A DNA stretch of 64,000 nt from Geodermatophilus dictyosporus (GTDB taxonomy: Bacteria > Actinomycetota > Actinomycetes > Mycobacteriales > Geodermatophilaceae): contig NZ_FOWQ01000003.1 in assembly GCF_900115505.1 (NCBI RefSeq), positions 186,001 to 250,000 of the forward strand, in the 5' to 3' direction. This document shows positions 33,948 to 42,716 of the stretch, in pieces. Positions within the stretch are counted from its first letter, which is position 1; every line of letters starts with the position of its first letter. The notes beneath the pieces are model-generated. The model saw only the letters and a program-made list of their open reading frames with translations, searched no databases and was not told the origin of the DNA. The position numbers were made by a program, and so were the translations under genes.

Positions 33948-35264
33948 TCACCCGACGCGACGCAGCACCTCGGGCGTGAGCTCGGCGACCGAGGTGTGCC
34001 CGGTCAGGCCCAGGGTCAGGTCGAACTCGCCGAGCACGTCGGAGACCACCTGGCGCACCCCGGCCTCCCCGGCCAGCCCCAGTCCCCAGGCGTAGGGCCG
34101 GCCCAGGAGCACGGCCCGGGCGCCCAGGGCGACGGCGACCAGCACGTCGGCACCGCTGCGGACGCCGCTGTCGAGCAGCACCGGCGCCCGGTCGCCCACC
34201 GCCGCCACCACGTCGGGCAGCGCGTCCAGGGCGGAGATCGAGCGGTCCACCTGCCGCCCGCCGTGGGTGCTCACCACCACGCCGTCGACCCCCTCGTCCA
34301 GCGCCCGCCGGGCGTCGTCGGGGTGCAGTACGCCCTTGAGCAGGATCGGCAGCCGGGTGCGGGCGCGCAGCCACGCGAGGTCGGCCCAGGTGATCGAGGG
34401 CCGCGAGTAGATCGCCTGGAAGGTCTCGACGGCGGCCCGCGGCAGCGGCGAGCGCAGGTTCTCCCGGAGGGGGCCGGGCCAGGCGCGCGCCATGCCGACC
34501 ATCGCCAGGACGGCGGCCAGCGTCGGGCGGGGCTGGCGGTCGCGCCCCGCGGCCTCCCCGGCCTGTGCGGGCGCGGCGTCGCCGGCCTCGGCCACCCGCT
34601 GCTCGACCAGGCGCCGGAACACCGGGTCGGAGGTGTACTGCGCGATGCCCTTGCCGAGGGCGAAGGGCAGGTGGCCGAGGTCGAGGTCGCGCGGGCGCCA
34701 GCCGAGCATGGTGGTGTCGAGGGTGACCACGAGCGCCTCGCAGCCGGCCGCCTCGGCGCGGGCCACCAGGCTCTCGACCAGCTCGTCGGAGGTCGACCAG
34801 TACAGCTGCGACCAGCGGGGCGCGTCGCCCATCGCAGCGGCGCAGGTCTCCATCGGCACCGACGCCTGGTTGGAGAAGACGAACGGCACGCCCAGCGACG
34901 CCGCGGCGCGGGCCACCGCGAGGTCGGCCTCGCGGTGCACCAGTTCGAGCGCGCCGACCGGGCCGAGCAGCAGCGGCGCGGGGACCCGTCGGCCGAACAG
35001 CTCGACGGAGGTGTCGCGGGCGCTCACGTCGCGCAGCACCCGGGGGACGACGGCCCACCGGTCGAAGGCCGCGCGGTTGGCCCGCTGCGTGTGCTCCTCG
35101 CCCGCGCCGCCCGCGACGTAGGCGTAGGCGCGGGCGGTCAGCCGCGCCCGCGCCCGGCGCTGCAGCGGCCGCGCGGTGGTCGGGACGAGCGGCGTGCGCC
35201 CGTACACGCCGGCGCGGTAGACCTCGTTCTGGCGACGGCGTCCGGTCCCGGCTGCTGAGTCCAC
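33948..35264 (-). CDS. FMN-dependent alpha-hydroxy-acid oxidase, lactate monooxygenase-like
   Basis: A 438-residue protein of the same superfamily as 4955-6016 but closer in length and inserts to lactate 2-monooxygenases. It has [53 protein letters not shown] with the flavin lysine, [13 protein letters not shown] (catalytic H334; the usual Asn before it is Thr here) and [16 protein letters not shown] long loop between about residues 205 and 270 replaces the shorter one of LldD. Substrates are probably lactate or another 2-hydroxy acid, releasing an oxidised or decarboxylated product. GTG 35262-35264 gives a short arginine-rich leader before the barrel. It stands alone, divergent from the secreted protein at 35463. 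Confidence 0.86.
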   Translation of the reverse strand: MDSAAGTGRRRQNEVYRAGVYGRTPLVPTTARPLQRRARARLTARAYAYVAGGAGEEHTQRANRAAFDRWAVVPRVLRDVSARDTSVELFGRRVPAPLLLGPVGALELVHREADLAVARAAASLGVPFVFSNQASVPMETCAAAMGDAPRWSQLYWSTSDELVESLVARAEAAGCEALVVTLDTTMLGWRPRDLDLGHLPFALGKGIAQYTSDPVFRRLVEQRVAEAGDAAPAQAGEAAGRDRQPRPTLAAVLAMVGMARAWPGPLRENLRSPLPRAAVETFQAIYSRPSITWADLAWLRARTRLPILLKGVLHPDDARRALDEGVDGVVVSTHGGRQVDRSISALDALPDVVAAVGDRAPVLLDSGVRSGADVLVAVALGARAVLLGRPYAWGLGLAGEAGVRQVVSDVLGEFDLTLGLTGHTSVAELTPEVLRRVG

Positions 35265-35304
35265 GGCGCCACCGTAGTGACCCCGCTCACCCGTTCCGGA
35301 CCCG

Positions 35305-35316
35305 TACCGGCCGGTA
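35305..35316. promoter_or_regulatory. 12-bp perfect palindrome in a divergent promoter region
   Basis: TACCGGCCGGTA lies in the 198-base gap between the leftward oxidase and the rightward secreted-protein gene. It is a candidate operator only; it is short and could be chance in GC-rich DNA. Confidence 0.25.
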
Positions 35317-35462
35317 TGACACGCCCGGGTCACGACACGCCGCTGCTGACCAGCAACGCGCCGGGACTCCTCGTCCACACGCGGTCACGCACCGCATCAT
35401 GGGGGCGCGTCCCGGGCGGAACCACCGCGTGCGGCGCCGCGCGACCGCTCGAGGGGGAATCC

Positions 35463-36506
35463 GTGCCGGTCGGGACGACGCTCCGGCGTCCGCCCCGCCC
35501 CGTCCTGACGACGGGGCTCCTGCTGCTGTCCACCGTGGCCGGCGCGCTGGCGCTCGGCCTCGCCACCGCCCTGCCCGCCTCCGCCGCCGACGACCCCTCG
35601 CGTCCCGACGCGCTGGTCACCCACGGCCCCAGCTGCCGCGCCGGCGGCGTGGTCGTGGAGGTGACCGCCGGGACCGTCGCCTACGCGGTCACGCTCGCCA
35701 CCACCCGCCGCCCCGGGGGCGAGGACTCCGCGGAGGTCCAGCCCGGCGCCACGGTGGTGCTGCGGACCGGCGACGTCGAGTGGGGCGAGACCATCGACAC
35801 CCGGCTGGAGTACGCCGCGCTCGACGGCTCGGGCCTCACCCACGCCGACGAGCTCGACGGGCACGACTACACCCGGCCCTCCGAGGCGGACTGTGCGGCG
35901 ATCACCGCCCCGCAGCCACCGCAGGACGTCTCCCCGGCGCCCGCCCCGGAGGCCGCCGCACCCGGCACCGGGTCGGCGCCGGAGGCGCCGTCGTCCCCCG
36001 CGCCGGTACCCGACGTCCAGCCGCTGCCCGGGCTGCCCGTGCCCACCCCGGTCCCCGGCCCGCCGGCCGACGGCCCGGTCGCCGGGGGACCGTCCGTCGG
36101 CGCCGTCTCCGCCTCGGCGCGCCAGGTGCCCGCCGGCGGCCGGGTCGTGCTCACGGGCACCGGGTTCACCCCCGGGGAGCCGGTCACCGTCCGGGTGGCC
36201 GGGGGTGAGGTGCTCACCACGGTCCCCGCCCGGCCGGACGGCACCGTCGAGGTGGCCGTGCACCTCCCGGACGGCGTGACCACCGGCCCCGCCCTGGTGC
36301 AGCTCGCGGGCGCGGACTCCGCGGTCACCGCCGCCGTCCAGCTGCAGGTGGCCGCGGCCGCCACCCCGGCGGGCCCCGAGCCGCTGCCCGTCCCGCTCGT
36401 CGCCGCCGGCCTGGCGCTGGTCGTCAGCGCGACCGGGCTGGTGCTGACCGCGGCGCGGCGCCACCCGGGCCCGGCCCCCGCCGCCCGGCCGACCGGGAGC
36501 GCCTGA
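35463..36506 (+). CDS. secreted, C-terminally membrane-anchored protein with IPT-like domain
   Basis: A 347-residue surface protein of unknown function. It has a signal peptide (LTTGLLLLSTVAGALALGLATA, cleavage near PASAADD), a compact N-terminal domain with two cysteines (GPSCRAGG and EADCAAI), and a proline-rich linker (about 145-205). A beta-sandwich-like segment ASARQVPAGGRVVLTGTGFT resembles IPT/TIG or sortase-exposed domains. A C-terminal helix (VPLVAAGLALVVSATGLVL) is followed by a short basic tail. There is no clear LPXTG motif. GTG 35463 has GAGGGGGAA a few bases upstream. The MarR gene follows 25 bases later but with its own candidate promoter. Confidence 0.72.
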   Translation: MPVGTTLRRPPRPVLTTGLLLLSTVAGALALGLATALPASAADDPSRPDALVTHGPSCRAGGVVVEVTAGTVAYAVTLATTRRPGGEDSAEVQPGATVVLRTGDVEWGETIDTRLEYAALDGSGLTHADELDGHDYTRPSEADCAAITAPQPPQDVSPAPAPEAAAPGTGSAPEAPSSPAPVPDVQPLPGLPVPTPVPGPPADGPVAGGPSVGAVSASARQVPAGGRVVLTGTGFTPGEPVTVRVAGGEVLTTVPARPDGTVEVAVHLPDGVTTGPALVQLAGADSAVTAAVQLQVAAAATPAGPEPLPVPLVAAGLALVVSATGLVLTAARRHPGPAPAARPTGSA

Positions 36507-36531
36507 GCGCCCGGTCGGCCAGACTCGGGGG

Positions 36532-37053
36532 ATGCCCCCCGAGGACGTGCTGGCCGCCCCGTCCGGCACCGTCCCCCCTGACGAGGTCCCGGCCGACCCC
36601 GCGGCGCTCTCCGGTGCGGCGCCGCGGCCGGCCGAGACGTGGCTGCGCATCGTCCAGGTGCACGACCGGATCACCCACCGCGTCGACTCCGCCCTGCACC
36701 GCGACCACGACCTCTCGCTCACCGGCTTCGAGGCGCTGCGCCGGATCGCGGAGGCGCCGGGGGAGCGGGCCACCATGGGCGAGGTCGCCGAGGCCCTGGG
36801 CCTGTCGCGGGCGGGGGTGACCAGCACCGTCGGCCGGCTGGTCGAGCAGGGCCTGGTCGTGCGCGAGCGGCGCCCCGGCGACCGGCGGCTGCTGCACGCC
36901 CGGCTCACCGACGCCGGCCGCGACCGCGTCCGGGCCGCCGCGGCCACCCACGACGAGCTCGTCGCGCACCTGCTCGCCCTGCTGGGGGACGACGCGGCCG
37001 TCGTCACCGACGCCCTGGCGCGGGTGTCCGCGGCCACCCGCGTCCGCCGCTGA
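36532..37053 (+). CDS. MarR-family transcriptional regulator
   Basis: A 173-residue winged helix-turn-helix protein. A disordered 35-residue N-terminal tail precedes the dimerisation helix (ETWLRIVQVHDRITHRVDSAL). LSLTGFEALRRIAEAPGERATMGEVAEALGLSRAGVTSTVGRLVEQGLV is the recognition domain, and the wing is RERRPGDRRLLHARLTDAGR. It would repress a promoter in response to a small ligand; no target site is identifiable. ATG 36532 follows CAGACT-CGGGGG, which looks like a nearly leaderless start. A repeat-type hairpin follows the gene (37061-37160). Confidence 0.9.
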   Translation: MPPEDVLAAPSGTVPPDEVPADPAALSGAAPRPAETWLRIVQVHDRITHRVDSALHRDHDLSLTGFEALRRIAEAPGERATMGEVAEALGLSRAGVTSTVGRLVEQGLVVRERRPGDRRLLHARLTDAGRDRVRAAAATHDELVAHLLALLGDDAAVVTDALARVSAATRVRR

Positions 37054-37060
37054 CGAAGGA

Positions 37061-37160
37061 CCCCCTGCCCCCGCCGAGCGCGGGCTCGCGCCAGGCCCCG
37101 TCCGGAGGCTCGCCACCAGCTCGCGGGCGGTGAGGAGGACGGGCCTCCTCCTGCAGGGGG
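37061..37160 (+). terminator. composite terminator/repeat element after the MarR gene
   Basis: The outer arms CCCCCTGC (37061-37068) and GCAGGGGG (37153-37160) enclose a perfect 7-bp hairpin GAGGAGG/CCTCCTC (37132-37150). The outer sequence matches the element after the PucR gene at 54748-54798. Confidence 0.5.
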
Positions 37161-37191
37161 CCGGCGCGCGGCCGGGGGAACTTCAAGCCCG

Positions 37192-37197
37192 TAGTGT
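37192..37197 (+). promoter_or_regulatory. -10 box of the heptose operon promoter
   Basis: TAGTGT fits TANNNT; transcription would start near 37204, giving a leader of about 27 bases with CAGGGCG before the ATG at 37231. No clear -35 element is seen. Confidence 0.4.
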
Positions 37198-37230
37198 TTG
37201 CCGGGTGCGCTGCTCGGGCAGGGCGCGATC

Positions 37231-38721
37231 ATGCTCGCGGAGTGCACCGTCGTCGTGCCGACCATCGGCCGGCCGTCGCTCGACGTGCTCCTCGACGCCC
37301 TCGCCGCCGCGCCCGGGCCCCGCCCCGCCGAGCTGGTGGTGGTCGACGACCGCCCGCAGGGGCCGCCGCTGACGGTCGACCGGCCGGGACTGCCGCCGGT
37401 CCGCGTCGTGCGCACGGGGGGCGGCGGGCCGGCCCGTGCCCGCAACCTCGGCTGGCGCACCGCCCGCACCGGGTGGATCGCCTTCCTCGACGACGACGTC
37501 GTCCCCGACCCCGACTGGTACGAGCGGCTGGACGAGGACCTGCGCGACCTGCCCGCCGACGTCGCCGGCAGCCAGGGCCGGGTCCGGGTGCCGCTGCCGG
37601 CCGACCGCCGGCCCACCGACTGGGAGCGCGGGACCGCGGGACTGGCCACCAGCTCGTGGATCACCGCCGACCTGGCCTACCGCCGGGCCGCGCTGGCCGC
37701 CGTCGGCGGGTTCGACGAGCGCTTCCCCCGCGCCTTCCGCGAGGACTCCGACCTGGCCCTGCGCGTGGTGGACACCGGCAGCCGGCTGGTGCGCGGGCAG
37801 CGCCGGATCACCCACCCGGTGCGGCCCACCGACCGCTGGGTCAGCCTCCGCGTGCAGGCCGGCAACGCCGACGACGTCCTCATGCGCCGGCTGCACGGCC
37901 CGGACTGGCGCGAGCGGGCCGACGCCGCGCTCGGCCGCCGTCCGCAGCACCTCGCCGTCACCGCCGCGGGCGTGGCCGCCCTCGGCCTGGCCGCGGCGCG
38001 CCGGCCCCGCGCGGCGCTCGCCGCCGCCCTGGCCTGGGCGGCCGGCACCGCCGAGTTCGCCCGGGCGCGGATCGCGCCCGGGCCGCGCGACCGGGCCGAG
38101 GTCACCACCATGGCGCTCACCAGCGCCGCCATCCCGCCGCTGGCCACCTGGCACTGGCTGCGCGGCGTCGTGCGGCACCGCCGGGTGGCGCCGTGGCGCG
38201 GCCTGCCCGACCTGGTGCTCTTCGACCGCGACGGCACGCTGGTGCGCGACTACCCGTACAACGGCGACCCCGAGCTGGTGCGGCCGGTGCCCGGCGCGCG
38301 GGAGGCGGTCGACGCCCTGCGGGCCCGCGGCGTGCGCGTGGGGGTGGTGAGCAACCAGTCCGGCGTGGCCCGCGGGATCGTCACCCGCGACCAGGTCGAC
38401 GCCTGCATGGCCCGCCTCGACGAGCTGCTCGGCCCGTTCGAGACGGTGCAGGTCTGCCCGCACGGCCCCGACGACGGCTGCTCCTGCCGCAAGCCCGCGC
38501 CGGGCATGGTGAAGACGGCGTGCGCCGAGCTCGGCGTGGACCCGGCGCGGACCGTCGTCATCGGCGACATCGGGGCCGACGTCGAGGCCGCCGCGGCCGC
38601 CGGCGCGAGCGGCGTCCTGGTGCCGACGCCGGTGACGCGCAAGCAGGAGGTCGCCGCCGCGCCGCGGGTGGCCGCCACCCTGAGCGCCGCGGTCGACGAC
38701 GTCCTGGCGGGCCGGTGGTGA
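37231..38721 (+). CDS. glycosyltransferase family 2 fused to GmhB-type HAD phosphatase
   Basis: A 496-residue bifunctional protein. Residues 1-230 are a GT2 domain: TVVVPTIGRPSLDVLLDAL, FLDDDVVPDPDWYERL (DDD metal site) and FPRAFREDSDLALRV. A hydrophobic Ala-rich linker (about 235-275) leads to a GmhB domain at 325-496. This has LVLFDRDGTLVRDYP (nucleophile D332, acid/base D334), GVVSNQSGVARG, the zinc-loop CPHGPDDGCSCRKPAPGMV and VIGDIGADVEAAAAAG. GmhB removes the C7 phosphate of heptose-1,7-bisphosphate between the two HldE steps. Fusion to a transferase may couple precursor synthesis to transfer. ATG 37231 follows CAGGGCG; an upstream TTG (37198) is less likely. First gene of the operon. 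Confidence 0.88.
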   Translation: MLAECTVVVPTIGRPSLDVLLDALAAAPGPRPAELVVVDDRPQGPPLTVDRPGLPPVRVVRTGGGGPARARNLGWRTARTGWIAFLDDDVVPDPDWYERLDEDLRDLPADVAGSQGRVRVPLPADRRPTDWERGTAGLATSSWITADLAYRRAALAAVGGFDERFPRAFREDSDLALRVVDTGSRLVRGQRRITHPVRPTDRWVSLRVQAGNADDVLMRRLHGPDWRERADAALGRRPQHLAVTAAGVAALGLAAARRPRAALAAALAWAAGTAEFARARIAPGPRDRAEVTTMALTSAAIPPLATWHWLRGVVRHRRVAPWRGLPDLVLFDRDGTLVRDYPYNGDPELVRPVPGAREAVDALRARGVRVGVVSNQSGVARGIVTRDQVDACMARLDELLGPFETVQVCPHGPDDGCSCRKPAPGMVKTACAELGVDPARTVVIGDIGADVEAAAAAGASGVLVPTPVTRKQEVAAAPRVAATLSAAVDDVLAGRW

Positions 38722-39797
38722 CGGGGCGCCGGGGAACCGTCCTCGTCGCCCGGCTCGACAACGCCGGTGACGTCCTGCTGCAGGGACCGCTGGTCCGCGC
38801 GGTCGCCGCCTCCGCCGACCGGGTCGTGTTCCTCGCCGGCCCGGCCGGTGCCGAGGCGGCCGCGCTGCTGCCCGGCGTCGACGAGGTGTGGACGTGGGCC
38901 TGCCCGTGGATCCTCGGCGACCCGCCCCCCGTCGACGCCGCCGACCTGGCCGCGCTCACCGGGCGGGTGCGCGCGCTGGCACCCGACGAGGCCGTCATCA
39001 GCACGTCGTTCCACCAGTCGCCGCTGCCGCTGGCGCTGCTGCTGCGGGCCGCGGGCGTGCCCCGGCTGAGCGCGACCAGCGTCGACTACCCGGGCTCGCT
39101 GCTCGACGTCCGCCACCGGACGGAGGACGACCAGCCCGAGCCGGAGCGGGCCCTGTCGCTCGCCCGCGCGGCCGGCTTCGACCTCCCCGACGGCGACGAC
39201 GGCCGCCTCGCGGTGCGCCGCCCGCTGCCGCCCGTGGACGCGCGAGATCTGCACACTCGCGGCTTCGGGGTCTCCGAAGGCCACCGGTGTGCACATCTCG
39301 CGGAGGCGCTGGCGCCCGGCTACGTCGTGCTGCACCCCGGCGCGAGCGTCCCGGCCCGCGCCTGGCCGGCGGAGCGCTGCGCCGAGGCCGTCGAGGCGCT
39401 CGCCGATGCCGGCCACCGGGTGCTGGTCACCGGCGGCCCGGGGGAGCGGGCGCTGACCGCCGCCGTCGCCGGCACCCGCGGGGTCGACCTCGGCGGGGCC
39501 ACCACCCTGGCGGAGGTGGCCGCGCTGCTCGACGGCGCCGCGGCCGTCGTCGTCGGCAACACCGGCCCGGCGCACCTGGCCGCCGCCGTCGGCACCCCCG
39601 TCGTCTCGCTGTTCAGCCCGGTCGTGCCGGCCGCACGGTGGGCGCCCTACGGTGTGCCGACCGTGCTGCTCGGCGACCAGGAGGCCGCCTGCCGCGGCAC
39701 CCGGGCCCGCCTGTGCCCGGTGCCCGGCCACCCCTGCCTGACCTCGGTGAGCGCCGCCGACGTCGTCGCCGCCGTCGAGAAGGTGGTCGCCGCATGA
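38718..39797 (+). CDS. glycosyltransferase family 9 (heptosyltransferase-like), with palindromic insertion
   Basis: A 359-residue GT-B inverting transferase expected to use ADP-heptose. It has VLVARLDNAGDVLLQGPLVRAV at the start, VISTSFHQSPLPLALLL, the C-terminal-domain YVVLHPGASVPARAWPAERC and GATTLAEVAALLDGAAAVVVGNTGPAHLAAAVGTPVVSLFSP, the GT9 signature with the donor-binding NTGPxH. Between the domains, codons for DARDLHTRGFGVSEGHRCAHLA come from a 62-base imperfect palindrome (39241-39302) that keeps the frame open. GTG 38718 overlaps the preceding TGA. The enzyme is probably still active because the insert lies in the interdomain linker. Confidence 0.88.
   Translation: MTGRRGTVLVARLDNAGDVLLQGPLVRAVAASADRVVFLAGPAGAEAAALLPGVDEVWTWACPWILGDPPPVDAADLAALTGRVRALAPDEAVISTSFHQSPLPLALLLRAAGVPRLSATSVDYPGSLLDVRHRTEDDQPEPERALSLARAAGFDLPDGDDGRLAVRRPLPPVDARDLHTRGFGVSEGHRCAHLAEALAPGYVVLHPGASVPARAWPAERCAEAVEALADAGHRVLVTGGPGERALTAAVAGTRGVDLGGATTLAEVAALLDGAAAVVVGNTGPAHLAAAVGTPVVSLFSPVVPAARWAPYGVPTVLLGDQEAACRGTRARLCPVPGHPCLTSVSAADVVAAVEKVVAA
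39241..39302. repeat. 62-bp imperfect palindrome (REP/MITE-like) inside the GT9 gene
   Basis: 16-base arms CGCGAGATCTGCACAC (39241-39256) and GTGTGCACATCTCGCG (39287-39302) pair at 15 of 16 positions. The 30-base centre has its own CTTCGG/CCGAAG hairpin (39263-39279). No second copy was seen in the window. Confidence 0.7.
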
Positions 39798-40774
39798 GGG
39801 TCCTGGTCTGGCACGTGCACGGCTCCTGGACGACGGCGTTCGTCCAGGGCGCGCACGAGTACCTGCTGCCGGTGGTGCCCGGCCGGGGCCCCGACGGGCT
39901 GGGCCGCGCCCGCACGTGGGACTGGCCGGCGTCGGCCCGCGAGGTGACCCCGGAGCAGCTGCGCGACGAGGACGTCGACGTCGTCGTGCTGCAGCGGGTG
40001 CGCGACCTGGAGCTGGTGCGGGAGTGGCTCGGGCGCGAACCCGGCCGCGACCTGCCCTCGGTGTTCCTCGAGCACAACGCCCCCGGCCTGGAGGAGGGCG
40101 CCGCGCCGGTGCCCTGCACCCGGCACCCGCTGGCCGACCGCGACGACGTCCCGATCGCGCACGTCACCCACTTCAACCGGCTCTTCTACGACAACGGCCG
40201 GGCGCCGACGACGGTCGTCGAGCACGGCATCGTCGACCCCGGCGAGCGCTGGACCGGCGAGCTGGCCCGCGCCGCCGTCGTCACCAACGAGCCGGTCCGC
40301 CGCGGCCGCACGGTCGGCGCCGACCTGCTGCCCGGGCTGGCCGAGGCGGCGCCGGTCGACGTCTTCGGCATGGGGCTGGCCGGGCTGCACGAGCGCTACG
40401 GTCTCGACCCCGACCGGGTCGCCCTGTACGACGACCCACCGCAGGCCGCGATGCACGCCGAGCTGGCCCGCCGCCGCGTGTACGTGCACCCGGTGCGCTG
40501 GACCTCCCTCGGGCTGTCGCTGCTCGAGGCGATGCACCTGGGCATGCCGGTGGTCGCCCTGGCCGCCACCGAGGTGGTCGAGGCGGTGCCGGCGGCCGCC
40601 GGCGTGCTCTCCACGCGTCCCGAGGTGCTCTGGGACGCCGTCCGCACCTACCTGCACGACGAGGACGCCGCCCGGCTGGCCGGCAAGGCGGCGCGGGCCG
40701 CCGCGCTGGAGCGCTACGGGCTCCCCCGGTTCCTCTCCGACTGGGACCACCTTCTGGGAGAGGTGACGAGATGA
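39794..40774 (+). CDS. glycosyltransferase (GT4-like)
   Basis: A 326-residue GT-B enzyme. It starts MRVLVWHVHGSWTTAFVQG, has SVFLEHNAPGLEEG and VTNEPVRRGRTVGADLL at the domain junction, and ends with VYVHPVRWTSLGLSLLEAMHLGMPVVALAATEVVEAV, the EX7E-like donor site of GT4 enzymes. The N-terminal domain is unusually short. ATG overlaps the previous stop (ATGA), and its own TGA overlaps the next ATG. It likely adds a sugar next to the heptoses; the donor is unknown. Confidence 0.82.
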   Translation: MRVLVWHVHGSWTTAFVQGAHEYLLPVVPGRGPDGLGRARTWDWPASAREVTPEQLRDEDVDVVVLQRVRDLELVREWLGREPGRDLPSVFLEHNAPGLEEGAAPVPCTRHPLADRDDVPIAHVTHFNRLFYDNGRAPTTVVEHGIVDPGERWTGELARAAVVTNEPVRRGRTVGADLLPGLAEAAPVDVFGMGLAGLHERYGLDPDRVALYDDPPQAAMHAELARRRVYVHPVRWTSLGLSLLEAMHLGMPVVALAATEVVEAVPAAAGVLSTRPEVLWDAVRTYLHDEDAARLAGKAARAAALERYGLPRFLSDWDHLLGEVTR

Positions 40775-42015
40775 GGACGCACCGGCGCACCGGCGCCCCG
40801 CTGCGCGTCGACCTGGTCAGCGAGCACGCCTCGCCGCTCGCCGCGATCGGCGGCGTGGACGCCGGCGGGCAGAACGTGCACGTGGCGGCACTCGCTGCGG
40901 GCCTGGCCGCGCGCGGCCACGAGGTCACCGTGCACACCCGCCGCGACGACCCCGGCCTGCCCGACGAGGTGGCCACCGACGACGGCTACGTGGTCAGCCA
41001 CGTGACCGCCGGGCCGGCCGCACCGCTGCCCAAGGACGACCTGCTGGCGCACGTGCCGGCGCTGGCCGCCGGGCTGCGCGCCCGCTGGGCCGTCGCACCG
41101 CCCGACGTCGTGCACGCGCACTTCTGGATGAGCGGGCTGGCCGCGGTCGAGGCCGCCGGCAGCCTGCTCGCACCGGTGCCGGTGCTGCAGACCTTCCACG
41201 CGCTCGGCTCGGTCAAGCGCCGCCACCAGGGCGCCGCCGACACCTCGCCGCCGCAGCGCGTCGAGCTCGAGCGGGAGCTGTGCCGGGCGGTGGGCCACGT
41301 CGTGGCCACCTGCAGCGACGAGGTGTTCGAGCTGCGCCGCCTCGGCCTGTCCCGCGACCGCGTCTCGATCGTGCCGTGCGGCGTGGACACCGCCGTCTTC
41401 GCCCCGCGCGGGCCGGTGGCGCCGCGCACCGGCCGGCCGCGGCTGCTGGTGCTCGGCCGGCTGGTGGAGCGCAAGGGCCAGGAGGACGCCGTCCGCGCGC
41501 TGGCCGCCGTCCCCGACGCCGAGCTGGTCGTCGTCGGCGGCCCGCCGCCGGGCGCGGTCGACGCCGACCCCGAGGTGCGCCGGCTGCGTGCCGTCGCCGC
41601 CGAGGTCGGGGTGGCCGACCGGGTGTGCTTCGCGGGGTCGGTGGCCCGCGCCGACGTCCCCGCCTGGGTGCGCTCGGCCGACGTCGTCCTCGCGGTGCCC
41701 TGGTACGAGCCGTTCGGCATCACCCCGCTGGAGGCGATGGCCTGCGGCCGCCCCGTGGTGGCCACCGCCGTGGGCGGGCTGCAGGACTCCGTGGCCGACG
41801 GGGTCACCGGCGACCTGGTGCCACCCCGCGATCCGCAGCGGCTCGGCGCGGTGCTCGCCGCGCTGCTGGCCGACGACGCCCGCCGCGCCGCCTACGGGGC
41901 GGCCGGCGTCCGGCGGGCCCGCGCCCGCTTCCGGTGGGCCCGCGTGGCCGCCGACACCGAGGCCGTCTACCGGCAGGTCCTGTCCACCCGGCGTCCCGTC
42001 GAGGCCGTCCGATGA
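40771..42015 (+). CDS. glycosyltransferase family 4
   Basis: A 414-residue retaining GT-B enzyme close in pattern to sucrose-phosphate-synthase-like and mannosyltransferase GT4 proteins. It has IGGVDAGGQNVHVAALAAGLAARGHEVTVHTR (glycine loop and acceptor region), VVHAHFWMSGLAAVEA, FHALGSVKRRHQG, VPCGVDTAVFAPRG, LVLGRLVERKGQEDAVRAL and VPWYEPFGITPLEAMACGRPVVATAVGGLQD with the EX7E motif. It is translationally coupled at both ends by ATGA overlaps. It may use GDP- or UDP-sugars; the similarity does not settle which. Confidence 0.9.
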   Translation: MRTHRRTGAPLRVDLVSEHASPLAAIGGVDAGGQNVHVAALAAGLAARGHEVTVHTRRDDPGLPDEVATDDGYVVSHVTAGPAAPLPKDDLLAHVPALAAGLRARWAVAPPDVVHAHFWMSGLAAVEAAGSLLAPVPVLQTFHALGSVKRRHQGAADTSPPQRVELERELCRAVGHVVATCSDEVFELRRLGLSRDRVSIVPCGVDTAVFAPRGPVAPRTGRPRLLVLGRLVERKGQEDAVRALAAVPDAELVVVGGPPPGAVDADPEVRRLRAVAAEVGVADRVCFAGSVARADVPAWVRSADVVLAVPWYEPFGITPLEAMACGRPVVATAVGGLQDSVADGVTGDLVPPRDPQRLGAVLAALLADDARRAAYGAAGVRRARARFRWARVAADTEAVYRQVLSTRRPVEAVR

Positions 42016-42716
42016 GCGCCCCTGGAGGCCGCCCGATGAGCCCTGCCCCGTTGTCCGAGGCCCCCCACTCCGCCGGCGAGGTCGTCTCGCCCGACTCCTG
42101 CACGCACCTCACCGGCCGCGACCACGTCGCGTCGCTGACCGCGGCGCTGCGCGGCCTCGACGCGTCGGTCGACACCCTCGACCGCTGGGGCGGGCTGCTG
42201 GCCGACGTGCTGTGCGGGGAGACGCGCGGGCGGCTGCTGGCGGCGGGCAACGGGGGCAGCGCGGCCCAGGCGCAGCACCTCACCGCCGAGCTGGTGGGCC
42301 GCTACCGCGCCGACCGGCCGCCGTTCTCGGCCATCTGCCTGACCGCCGAGACCTCGTCGCTGACGGCGATCGCCAACGACTACCCGGCCGACGAGCTGTT
42401 CGCCCGCCAGGTCGAGGCGCACGGCCGTGCCGGCGACGTCCTGGTGCTGCTGTCGACGTCGGGCCGCTCGCCCAACGCCGTCACCGCGGCCCGGCGCGCC
42501 CGCGAGTGCGGCATCACCGTCCTGTCGATGACCGGGCCGGCGCCCAACCCGCTGGCGGCGGCCTCCGACGAGGCGGTGTGCATCGACTCCCCGTGGACGG
42601 CGACCGTGCAGGAGTGCCACCTGGTCGCCCTGCACCTGCTCTGCGCCGCCTTCGACGCCGCGGTGCTCGCCGAGCCCGCGCGGGTGCCGGTCAGCCGGAT
42701 CGGGGTGGTGCAGTGA
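42012..42716 (+). CDS. gmhA: sedoheptulose-7-phosphate isomerase
   Basis: A 234-residue SIS-domain protein that converts sedoheptulose-7-phosphate to D-glycero-D-manno-heptose-7-phosphate, the first committed step of ADP-heptose synthesis. It has LLAAGNGGSAAQAQHLTAELVGRY (substrate loop with the zinc/catalytic histidine and glutamate), LTAETSSLTAIANDY, LLSTSGRSPNAVTAA (phosphate-binding serines) and a C-terminal VQECHLVALHLLCAAF with the second active-site histidine. The family is usually about 190-200 residues; the extra 40 are an N-terminal tail. ATG 42012 overlaps the previous stop, but ATG 42036 has a better GGAGG seven bases upstream, so the tail may be eight residues shorter. Confidence 0.92.
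   Translation: MSAPGGRPMSPAPLSEAPHSAGEVVSPDSCTHLTGRDHVASLTAALRGLDASVDTLDRWGGLLADVLCGETRGRLLAAGNGGSAAQAQHLTAELVGRYRADRPPFSAICLTAETSSLTAIANDYPADELFARQVEAHGRAGDVLVLLSTSGRSPNAVTAARRARECGITVLSMTGPAPNPLAAASDEAVCIDSPWTATVQECHLVALHLLCAAFDAAVLAEPARVPVSRIGVVQ

Noticed and set aside
33518..33979. Plus- and minus-strand frames in the gene-poor region
   Set aside because: All are Arg/Pro/Gly-rich with no conserved motif, and opposing frames overlap.
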